Part shown: positions 1-5,718 of the stretch, piece after piece
Numbering within the stretch: position 1 is the stretch's first letter
Layout of the letters: every line of letters starts with the position of its first letter
Source: an uncultured Oscillospiraceae bacterium
GTDB taxonomy: Bacteria; Bacillota; Clostridia; Oscillospirales; Ruminococcaceae
Reading direction: 5' to 3'
Assembly (NCBI GenBank): GCA_910587465.1
Contig: CAJUMS010000092.1
Location: 1-9,781, forward strand
Length of the DNA stretch: 9,781 bases
The notes under the pieces: model-generated
Databases searched by the model: none
The model's input: the letters and a program-made list of their open reading frames with translations, nothing else
What the model was told of the DNA's origin: nothing
Made by a program: the position numbers and the translations under genes

Positions 1-27
1 TAAGTGATTTTTACGTCAATTAAGTGT

Positions 28-62
28 CAAATCTTGAAAAACCGCATCCGATATGCTAGAAT
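28..62 (+). promoter_or_regulatory. Promoter of the chemotaxis receptor gene (sigma-28-like, overlapping a sigma-A-like one)
   Basis: Two overlapping readings are possible. The sigma-28 (SigD) reading has CAAA at 28-31, a 15-base spacer, and TCCGATAT at 47-54, against the known TAAA-N15-GCCGATAT. The housekeeping reading has TTGAAA at 34-39, 17 bases, then TAGAAT at 57-62 preceded by TGC (extended -10). Chemotaxis genes in Firmicutes are commonly sigma-28 dependent, which favours the first; both could be used. The 5' leader holds a weak hairpin (66-74 with 86-94). AGGAAAGAGGG lies just before the ATG at 121. Confidence 0.55.
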
Positions 63-120
63 TAAAGTTATACCATACAAAAAACGGTATAATTAAAACT
101 CCAAGGAAAGAGGGCACGAT

Positions 121-2112
121 ATGAAAATCCTAAAGACTGTTAAAGGCAAGCTGCTTGTGCGAATTTTGTTGGTAGTTGTTATCGGCATTGCTGTAATCGG
201 CATTTTAGGCAGCTATCTGAACTTCCACAGCACTCGAGCAACGCTTGAGACCACGCTCTCGGAGCTTGCTCTTCAGACGAGCGTACGCCTGCAGAACCGC
301 TTGTCCCGTTATGTTGCGATTGTCAAGGAAATCGGTATGGATCCGCGTATGGGCGATGATTTCACCGTAGAGCAAAAGCTTGAGCTTCTGCAAGAAAGAG
401 CCGACACCTACGGCTTCGCCGAACGTGGTTATATCGACAAGGACGGTTGGGGATATGAAACTCTTGATGATGTGATTGATTACAGAACCGACCATTGCTA
501 CATAAAAGGTATGGGCAACGAAGAGTTTGTGTTTGGTCCGCAGGACGTTAGCGGCAAACCGATCATTTACTTTTGCGCTCCCATTAAAAAGGGCGGATAC
601 AATAACGGTGAACTTATCGGCGTTGTTTATTTCGGTATCGATAGCTCTATGCTTCACGACATTATTGATGAAATTCATGTAGGTCAATCTGGCAGAACAT
701 ACATTATGGACGAAAACGGCACGTATATCGCCTGCATGGACCAGAAATACGTTGACGAAGGAATGAACAACATCAATCACACTCACAAGGAGAACGCAGA
801 GTTTGACTGCTGCAGCGAGCTTGAAAAACAGGCAATTTCAATGACCGACATTAACAGCACCGTATGCGGCAAAGTCAGCGGCGGCGGTGTTGACAGATAC
901 CTTGCTTACTCTCCGATTGGCGGTACGGACGGTTGGGTAATCGGAGTTACAACCGAGGTTAATGAGTGGATGAGCGAAACCACACTCGCTATCGTTATTA
1001 CGATTATTGTAGGTCTTATTGTGATTGCGGCTGCCATTATTAACTGCACTGTCACCGCAAACGGCATTGCAAACCCCATTAAGAAAACGGTTGACGTTAT
1101 GAACGCTTTGGCTTCGGGTAACCTTAATGTCAGCGTTAAGCACATGTCCGATGATGAAACAGGTCAGCTTGCGGATTCGATCAACCGCACAATAAACTCA
1201 CTAAACGGTTATACGGGCGAAATTTCGCGCCTTTGCAAACAGCTTGCGGACGGTGACTTTAACATTCATCAACAGATAGAGTTTAACGGCGATTTTGTGA
1301 GTATAATCGAAGCGCTGAACAGTCTTGCATACGAACTGTCAGATACTATGCAGCAGATCGATATTTCTGCCGCAAATGTTAATCAAGGCGCTGCACAAAT
1401 TTCCAACGGAGCTACGTCTCTTGCGTCGGGAACCACCGAACAGGCTTCTTCTATCCAAGAGCTTGCAAGCATCATCTCAACGCTTAAAGATAAGGTTGAC
1501 ACTAACGCAAAAAATGCCGAAGAAGCTAATCAAAAGGCAAATCAAACGGGCGAAAAGATGTCGCTATCCAACAAGCATATGAAGGAAGTGGTTATTGCGA
1601 TGAACAACATTTCCGATAAATCGAACGAAATCTCGAACATTATCAAGACAATCGAGGATATTGCGTTTCAAACCAACATTCTTGCGCTTAACGCCGCTAT
1701 TGAGGCTGCGAGAGCGGGTACTGCCGGCAAGGGCTTTGCCGTTGTTGCGGATGAGGTCAGAAACCTTGCGTCCAAGTCGGCAGAGGCTGCCACCGATACA
1801 ACCGAACTCATTCAGCAAACCATTGAAGCGGTTGAAAGCGGTTCGCATATTGTTGAAGAAACTGCGGAGGCGCTTAACTCGTCCGTTGACGTTACAAATC
1901 AGACAATTAAACTGATTAACGACATTTGGACAGCTTCAACCGAGCAAGCAACGATGATTGAACAAGTGAACATTGGCGTAGACCAAATTTCGTCTGTTGT
2001 TCAGACCAACTCAGCTACCGCTGAGCAGTCGGCAGCTTCCTCCGAGGAACTCAACGGTCAAGCGACCGCGCTTCAGAACCTAACAAGCAAATTTGTTCTT
2101 AAAAAAAGATAA
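121..2112 (+). CDS. Methyl-accepting chemotaxis protein with dCache-type sensor
   Basis: This transmembrane chemoreceptor (663 aa) senses an extracellular ligand and signals through CheW/CheA to the flagellar motor. Visible order: TM1 at about residues 11-32; an extracellular dCache-like domain at about 35-280, with a membrane-distal part (YIDKDG, then SGKPI) and a membrane-proximal part (GQSGRTYIMDENG near 188-200); TM2 at about 286-309; a HAMP domain at about 310-365; a second HAMP-like helical unit with LADGDF near 380; then the cytoplasmic coiled-coil signalling domain. The conserved hairpin tip EDIAFQTNILALNAAIEAAR lies at 512-531, followed by GKGFAVVADEVR at 536-547. The C-terminus (FVLKKR) lacks a CheR-docking pentapeptide. 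The start is supported by AGGAAAGAGGG six bases upstream. The ligand cannot be read from sequence. No chemotaxis or flagellar gene adjoins it, so it is an orphan receptor. The frame is intact. Confidence 0.96.
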   Translation: MKILKTVKGKLLVRILLVVVIGIAVIGILGSYLNFHSTRATLETTLSELALQTSVRLQNRLSRYVAIVKEIGMDPRMGDDFTVEQKLELLQERADTYGFAERGYIDKDGWGYETLDDVIDYRTDHCYIKGMGNEEFVFGPQDVSGKPIIYFCAPIKKGGYNNGELIGVVYFGIDSSMLHDIIDEIHVGQSGRTYIMDENGTYIACMDQKYVDEGMNNINHTHKENAEFDCCSELEKQAISMTDINSTVCGKVSGGGVDRYLAYSPIGGTDGWVIGVTTEVNEWMSETTLAIVITIIVGLIVIAAAIINCTVTANGIANPIKKTVDVMNALASGNLNVSVKHMSDDETGQLADSINRTINSLNGYTGEISRLCKQLADGDFNIHQQIEFNGDFVSIIEALNSLAYELSDTMQQIDISAANVNQGAAQISNGATSLASGTTEQASSIQELASIISTLKDKVDTNAKNAEEANQKANQTGEKMSLSNKHMKEVVIAMNNISDKSNEISNIIKTIEDIAFQTNILALNAAIEAARAGTAGKGFAVVADEVRNLASKSAEAATDTTELIQQTIEAVESGSHIVEETAEALNSSVDVTNQTIKLINDIWTASTEQATMIEQVNIGVDQISSVVQTNSATAEQSAASSEELNGQATALQNLTSKFVLKKR

Positions 2113-2224
2113 GAGCTTGTTTACGGGTGTCCGGGGATATTTTTAATTCAGACAACTTCTAATTGATTGACCTCATTTCTTGCCGTCGGGCGTAAAATCT
2201 CGGCGGCAAACCATTTTCAGCGAC

Positions 2225-2283
2225 TTGTTGATTTTGTGAAAACAACATAATCAACAAACGGCAGAGTGCGACTTCCGTTTGTT
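2225..2283. repeat. Two overlapping, mutually exclusive inverted repeats
   Basis: TTGTTGATT (2225-2233) is the exact inverse of AATCAACAA (2249-2257). AACAAACGG (2253-2261) is the exact inverse of CCGTTTGTT (2275-2283). The middle segment 2253-2257 belongs to both, so in RNA only one stem can form at a time. No T-tract follows either stem. It may be a relic of a mobile-element end, a protein-binding site or a switch-like leader; no known family is recognised. Confidence 0.5.
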
Positions 2284-2549
2284 ATGCTGGTTCAGGCGCT
2301 TAACGCTATGGTAAGGCTTCCCGCATCGTGGATAATGAGCAGATAGGCGGGAGTAACTCTGTTTAAAATCGGATTGGCGACACCAGCTTCGTCGCTGGGC
2401 AGATCATTCTGTGTGGAATAAGTTTCGCGGTTATGTTGCTCAGGAGAAAAGCGGAATGTTAAAGGCAGTATGGATTTTTGGATATACAGCGGCATAATAC
2501 GAATGTGCAACTTTTCAAAGGAAACAGGCAAGCAATTTTCCCGATTTTC

Positions 2550-2558
2550 TGTTATAAT
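2550..2558 (+). promoter_or_regulatory. Extended -10 promoter on the plus strand
   Basis: TGT-TATAAT lies at 2550-2558. The -35 region 17 bases upstream (AAGCAA, 2530-2535) is weak, so this would be an extended -10 promoter. Starting near 2565, the transcript would begin with a small hairpin (AGCGCA 2571-2576 with TGCGCT 2581-2586) and reach a good ribosome site (AAAGGGAG, 2601-2608) ahead of ATG 2616. Confidence 0.5.
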
Positions 2559-2615
2559 ATAATCGAAAAGAGCGCAGATATGCGCTTAACATTAAACCGG
2601 AAAGGGAGTATTGAT

Positions 2616-2963
2616 ATGGTTTTAACGGATGAAATTTGCCCCAAAACAAACCAGTATGCTGTCACAGACGGAACGCTACCGTTTACAATGCCTCGTGACA
2701 TATCCGCCAAACTATGCTTCATACGTTTTTCCTCTTTTTCAAAAAATAGTCCCATTCAAACTGGTCTTTTCCCGCTCCGACTTCAAAATTATACTTTACA
2801 ATACCGAGATCAAGTTTGGTGTAGAATCCTTTTTCCGCTGCGGTCGGGCAGCTTCTCCATAAATTGCTTGGCGTGCTCCGGCATATTGATTAAGAAAATT
2901 CATTGCTTCCGCGTCCGCATCAAAATAGTAATAGTTTTTTGTGCACTCGCGGCGCATTTTTAA
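2616..2963 (+). CDS. Short hypothetical ORF, possibly the 5' stub of a lost gene
   Basis: This 115-codon frame starts at an ATG seven bases after AAAGGGAG and follows a recognisable promoter. These expression signals are its best support. The first 25 residues (including DGTLPFTM at about 19-26) look protein-like and faintly recall the start of Rpn/PD-(D/E)XK transposase-family proteins ('LPF.MTNDY'). After about residue 30 the sequence becomes arbitrary and basic, and from 2796 onward it is merely antisense to the arsR remnant. My reading is a genuine gene start joined to unrelated DNA by deletion or rearrangement. Identity is not established; a functional short protein is less likely. Confidence 0.25.
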   Translation: MVLTDEICPKTNQYAVTDGTLPFTMPRDISAKLCFIRFSSFSKNSPIQTGLFPLRLQNYTLQYRDQVWCRILFPLRSGSFSINCLACSGILIKKIHCFRVRIKIVIVFCALAAHF

Positions 2964-3187
2964 AATACCCGCGTCCTTTAAGATCTGCAAGTAATGTGAT
3001 ACGGCGGCGCGTGACAGGTTGGTTTTTCCGTGAACGTTCCTACTAGAACTCCGCTGCACTCTGCGCTCTTGATCATTTTGAGGATAAGATGCTGACGCTT
3101 TTCATCGCCCAATGCCAATAAAACCTTTTGACAGCATTTAAACTCTTCCGCAAGCTGTTTTATTTCCTTTCTGCGATCTAGAACAGT
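2796..3187 (-). pseudogene. ArsR-family transcriptional regulator, frameshifted
   Basis: ArsR/SmtB winged-helix proteins repress nearby genes and release DNA on sensing a metal or other signal. The N-terminal part is in one frame (3187 to about 3028): EIKQLAEEFKCCQKVLLALGDEKRQH, continuing to GVLVGTFTEK. The recognition-helix part is in another frame (about 3022 to 2796): NLSRAAVSHYLQILKDAGIL, then KMRREC and NYYYFDADAEAMNFL. The frames join smoothly as TEK-TNLSRAAVSHYL if one base is added to the run of five T at 3023-3027 (A on the coding strand), so a 1-base deletion is the simplest lesion. The first frame follows a TGA at 3188-3190 and has no ATG, GTG or TTG before the conserved region. 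A ribosome-site-like AAAGGCGGG lies just upstream, so the start codon may also be lost. The signal sensed and the target genes are unknown. Family assignment is firm; non-function is probable, though a homopolymer sequencing error could explain the frameshift alone. Confidence 0.85.
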
Positions 3188-3288
3188 TCACCCGCCTTTT
3201 GTTCATTTGCTTAAACCGTTATACCATATTATTTCATGCTATTGTGACGGAAGTATGAAAAAATCGTATTGGTAAAGAAAATCGGGAC

Positions 3289-3316
3289 GATATACATTTA
3301 GTTGACAAGATGTCAA
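3289..3316 (-). promoter_or_regulatory. Putative arsR promoter with perfect palindromic operator
   Basis: On the minus strand TTGACA (3316-3311) is followed after 16 bases by TATATC (3294-3289). The -35 hexamer is half of the perfect 15-bp palindrome TTGACA-AGA-TGTCAA at 3302-3316. A repressor bound there would block polymerase, fitting autoregulation by an ArsR-type protein. The site lies about 110 bases before the regulator's reading frame, a long leader, so the assignment is an inference from position. Confidence 0.4.
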
Positions 3317-3376
3317 ATATAATGTGTACTGTATTTTTTCGGTATTTTCAAAGATAATATCAATAATTGTTTGATA

Positions 3377-4237
3377 CTATACCAGCATTGCCAACGTTCC
3401 CGCGACGATCAGCACAAGTCCTGCCAATGATTTTTTGGAAAGCTTTTCCCGAAAGACTACATATGAAAATACGACAGTCACAACTATGCTCAGCTTATCT
3501 ATGGAGACCACAACGCTTGCCGGACCGTCTTGAAGAGCTTTGTAGTAGAACAACCATGAGCCGCCCGTCGCAATTCCCGACATGGTGATAAAGAGCATTT
3601 CTTTTTTCGGGATACCTTTTACGGTATTTATTTTTCCGGCCAAAAGCACCATTGCCCATGCCATTATCAGCACAACGACGGTACGTATCGCCGTGCCAAG
3701 GTTGGATTCAACGTCGGAAATACCAATTTTTCCGAGAATGGAGGTAAGGCTCGCAAATACTGCCGAACCTGCCGCGTAAAGTATCCAGTTCTTTTTTGCG
3801 GACTTGGTTTCGGTAATGTCCCTTTTTTCGATCATCATAAACGTTCCCGCTCCGACAAGAACGACGCCGACAGCTTTTGCGGCGCTTATTTCCTCACGCA
3901 GGAAAATAAACGCCATAAGTATCGTAAGTATTACCGAGGACTTATCAATAGGTACTACCTTGTTGATGTCGCCGAGCTGAAGTGCCTTGAAATAGCAGAG
4001 CCACGAAGCACCGGTTGACAGTCCCGACAATATCAGGAATATCCACGAAGTTCCCGAAACGGTGCCGAGCGTCGTCTGTGAACCCGTAACAAATACCATT
4101 ATCCAAGAAAAAACAAGTACAATGACAGTGCGGACGGCGGTCGCCGCTGCCGAATCCGTTTTTCTTATTCCACATTTTGCGAGTATCGCGGTTATTCCCG
4201 CGAAAAACGCGGAGCCAAACGCAAATAATATCCACAT
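3377..4237 (-). CDS. EamA/DMT-superfamily transporter
   Basis: This 286-aa inner-membrane protein of the drug/metabolite transporter superfamily probably exports a small metabolite or drug. It has about ten hydrophobic helices in two homologous EamA halves (about 1-137 and 150-286). The duplication is visible: GLSTGASW at 72-79 matches GIATGGSW at 221-228; IDKSS at 97-101 matches IDKLS at 246-250; FLREE near 112-116 matches FREK near 262-265. The short linker 138-150 is charged. Length is typical and the frame is intact. The start is supported by GGGGG seven bases upstream of the ATG. It begins 19 bases after the last codon of the upstream tetR frame on the same strand, so the two form one transcription unit and the transporter was probably the repressor's target. 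With tetR broken, expression may be unregulated. The substrate cannot be predicted. Confidence 0.93.
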   Translation of the reverse strand: MWILFAFGSAFFAGITAILAKCGIRKTDSAAATAVRTVIVLVFSWIMVFVTGSQTTLGTVSGTSWIFLILSGLSTGASWLCYFKALQLGDINKVVPIDKSSVILTILMAFIFLREEISAAKAVGVVLVGAGTFMMIEKRDITETKSAKKNWILYAAGSAVFASLTSILGKIGISDVESNLGTAIRTVVVLIMAWAMVLLAGKINTVKGIPKKEMLFITMSGIATGGSWLFYYKALQDGPASVVVSIDKLSIVVTVVFSYVVFREKLSKKSLAGLVLIVAGTLAMLV

Positions 4238-4256
4238 AATAACACCCCCGAACGCG

Positions 4257-4829
4257 CTATGATTTGGTCACGCCCGACATTCTCTCGCAGATAAGCTTTG
4301 CCGCCATTTCGATCAGGTCATCTAACGGAAGCCTTTTACCGCTCTCGACTCATTGCTTGTATAATAAGGTAGAGTTCGTTCCGAAATAAGCAAAGATCAG
4401 ATTTTCCTTGTACTCGCCGATCTCGAATACTCCGCTGTTGGTTGCCATTCTGTGACGCATTACCTTTTCGTTTATCCTGCTCCAGACGGAGCGATAGCTT
4501 TCGTTGCAGATCGGCCTTTCATGAAGCAGCGGCATATTTGCCTCAGATTCAAAGAACCGTTGAACCAGATTACGTATATCAATCATATTGGCATATGAGA
4601 CCTTACGCCGGATAAAATTATCGGCGATTTCGTTTTCAAGCTCGGTCATCACATTGTCAAGGCATTGTTAATGCAGGTAAAAGGTTTTGCGGTTGATTTG
4701 CGATCTCGCGGTAAGTTCTTTAATGGTTATCTCGCCGAGGTCCATTTCGCAGATCATTTCCCTGAACGTTCCGCGTAATGACTGCTTTGTTTTACGTACC
4801 CGCAAATCTTCGCGTTTTTGTGTGTCCAT
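4257..4829 (-). pseudogene. TetR-family repressor with two in-frame stop codons
   Basis: Read straight through, this is a normal-length TetR-family protein (190 codons plus a TAG stop at 4257-4259). The N-terminal DNA-binding domain is clear: KQSLRGTFREM at about 15-25, then the helix-turn-helix ITIKELTARSQINRKTFYLH at 34-53. Codon 54, where the family has Tyr (FYLHY), is TAA (4668-4670). The ligand-binding half continues in the same frame to codon 160, where TGA (4350-4352) replaces a residue in the context LYKQ-stop-VESGKRLPLDDL; Trp is the likely ancestor (TGG to TGA). The frame then stays open to the end. A ribosome site (AGAGG, nine bases upstream) and a strong promoter are retained. Two point nonsense changes in one gene argue for inactivation, not recoding. 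The natural target was probably the downstream EamA transporter, the divergent flavodoxin-like gene, or both. Confidence 0.9.
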
Positions 4830-4925
4830 TTTGTGAAACCTCTCACTTTTCTACACTTTTTGGCGATGCGTGTGGCATATACCGCTTTTTCTTTTACAAG
4901 GCCATTGATTATTGCCACTAAATAT

Positions 4926-4975
4926 ATTATAATACAAACAAAGAAAAAAGTCAACGCCGAGAGTATTAAAACTCT
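4926..4975 (-). promoter_or_regulatory. Strong promoter of the tetR-eamA unit with flanking inverted repeat
   Basis: On the minus strand TTGACT (4954-4949), a 17-base spacer and TATAAT (4931-4926) make a near-consensus sigma-A promoter about 100 bases before the tetR start. Immediately upstream of the -35 lies the inverted repeat AGAGT-N6-ACTCT (4960-4964/4971-4975). It sits between the divergent tetR and lipoprotein genes and is a candidate operator (inference). No equally good plus-strand promoter is seen here for the lipoprotein gene. Confidence 0.8.
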
Positions 4976-5006
4976 TAAAGTCTATTATTTTAAAAGGAAG
5001 ATCACT

Positions 5007-5508
5007 ATGAAAAAAGCAATAGGTATTCTTGTGACGGCAATGATGATACTGACTTTTACGACTTGCGGGCAGACGGGAATTTCGTCGTAACCCTCGATAT
5101 ATAAGTAGAACAGCACTACGACCGCGACAAACGGTACAAGCAATTTCACGGACAGCACTCCAGAGTTAAGTGAACAAAACAGCAGCAGCGAGTCCGTTGC
5201 CGAATCGACCGACAATTCTCAGGAATCAACCGATAGCTCTCCGGAAAGCTTGCCCGAAGACCAGGACCGGCGGCGATCTTATCGAATTGGAGCCTGTAAA
5301 CGCATATCCCACAGATTATCAAGAATGCACCGAGGCGGCTTTGGAAGAGCGCGATAACAACGCCCGCCCCGATATAGCAAATCTTCCGGACACAATCGAC
5401 GAATATGATGCGACCTTGTCGGGCTTGTCCTAGCATATTGAGAGTTTTGTCGTATATGATGTGGTGTTCGTCGGCTATTATACAAATATTATCTCCGAAT
5501 TAGTTTAA
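5007..5508 (+). pseudogene. Remains of a lipoprotein with flavodoxin-like domain
   Basis: AAGGAAG precedes an ATG at 5007 that begins a lipoprotein signal peptide with lipobox-like FTTC (Cys20). In the same frame TAA (codon 28, 5088-5090) and TAG (5106-5108) interrupt a Ser/Thr/Glu-rich linker that then stays open, from NSTTTATNGT to SSPESLPEDQ at about 5264. From about 5263 the next frame carries a flavodoxin-like core: TGGDLIELEPVNAYPTDYQE, then NARPDIANLPDTIDEYD, and later VYDVVFVGY. In such secreted flavodoxin-like proteins (Flavodoxin_4 type) the stretch just before GGDL holds the first strand and the FMN phosphate loop (consensus like 'YFSxxGNT'); here it is missing, so an internal deletion accompanies the frame change. 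A 51-bp insertion with a TAG (5431-5433) interrupts EYD-VVFVGY. Beyond GYY the sequence is unrelated and ends at TAA 5506-5508. Redox or FMN-binding function is lost. Domain call is confident at family level. Confidence 0.78.
5403..5461 (+). repeat. 51-bp insertion flanked by 8-bp direct repeats
   Basis: ATATGATG occurs at 5403-5410 and again at 5454-5461. Removing one copy plus the 43 bases between them restores the flavodoxin-like reading EYDVVFVGY without a frame change. The 43-base segment starts with CGACC and ends with GTCGT, too short to call terminal inverted repeats. This resembles a small insertion with an 8-bp target duplication, or a footprint left by an element that has since been deleted. 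Confidence 0.55.
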
Positions 5509-5534
5509 TAAGCCTATTAGGAGATATATTTTTT
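5484..5534 (+). terminator. Rho-independent-type terminator after the lipoprotein remnant
   Basis: The arms 5484-5496 (ending ATCTCC) and 5520-5531 (GGAGATATATTT) pair over 12 bp with one bulged T, and an inner TAATA-AGCC-TATTA hairpin can form in the loop. A run of six T (5529-5534) follows the strong part of the stem. The stem is A/T-rich, so efficiency is uncertain. It insulates the ABC operon from upstream transcription. Confidence 0.65.
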
Positions 5535-5609
5535 AGCTGAGAACACATTTCGTACATTGTTCAAAAAAAGACTTATTGTGTTATGCACCTTTACATTAGA
5601 ACAAAAAGC

Positions 5610-5638
5610 TTGACTAAAAGGCAAAAATATGCTAAAAT
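5610..5638 (+). promoter_or_regulatory. Strong sigma-A promoter of the ABC exporter operon
   Basis: TTGACT (5610-5615), a 17-base spacer ending in TGC (extended -10), and TAAAAT (5633-5638). Transcription should start near 5645, at the foot of the structured leader. It is the only good promoter seen before the two ABC genes. Confidence 0.82.
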
Positions 5639-5645
5639 ATCTATA

Positions 5646-5718
5646 TGTACGCTTTTGTTATACGGTGCCGTTACCGCCGTATAACGGATATGGCGCCGTT
5701 ACCGCCGTACAGCGTACA
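5646..5718 (+). ncRNA. Candidate structured RNA leader: three-way junction with twin identical-loop hairpins
   Basis: P1 pairs TGTACGC (5646-5652) with GCGTACA (5712-5718), 7 bp. P2 pairs 5657-5667 with 5675-5685, 11 bp including one G-U, loop 5668-5674. P3 pairs 5689-5695 with 5703-5709, 7 bp including one G-U, loop 5696-5702. Both loops read CCGTTAC. A 15-bp exact direct repeat (GCCGTTACCGCCGTA, at 5667 and 5695) underlies the loop and 3' arm. The 5' arms differ (TACGGTG against TATGGCG) only by changes that swap C-G and U-G pairs. TAACGG at 5682-5687 could instead pair with either loop's CCGTTA, offering alternative states. It may be a cis-acting RNA sensor or a paired DNA operator. It matches no riboswitch class known to me. 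Confidence 0.5.

Larger units (their letters stand above)
2113..2795. other. Region without a confident gene (chemoreceptor to arsR remnant)
   Basis: No convincing protein fills these 683 bases. Seen here: a stem-loop at 2180-2190/2199-2209 (TTGCCG...CGGCAA, 11 pairs with two G-U) without a T-tract, so a poor terminator for the upstream receptor gene; the overlapping inverted repeats at 2225-2283; a minus-strand open frame at 2292-2531 (79 aa) whose end, NPILNRVTPAYLLIIHDAGS, faintly recalls the C-terminus of P1B-type metal ATPases; and a plus-strand promoter with a short ORF (separate entries). The mix of short open frames and isolated signals looks like degraded DNA. Confidence 0.5.

Noticed and set aside
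2180..2209. Stem-loop as terminator of the chemoreceptor gene
   Set aside because: No T-tract follows on either strand; kept only as a described structure.
2552..2755. Minus-strand 67-aa frame downstream of arsR
   Set aside because: It is the shadow of the plus-strand promoter and ORF and shows no family likeness or ribosome site.
4350..4670. TGA read as Trp (reassigned code or recoding) in the TetR frame
   Set aside because: The terminal stops seen here are TAA and TAG, so TGA is not used in an intact gene; but no intact gene uses TGA as a sense codon either, Trp is TGG throughout, and the same tetR frame also has a TAA. Decay explains both.
5646..5718. Guanidine-II (mini-ykkC) riboswitch, which also has two hairpins upstream of exporters
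   Set aside because: That class has two small hairpins with ACGR loops; the loops here are CCGUUAC.
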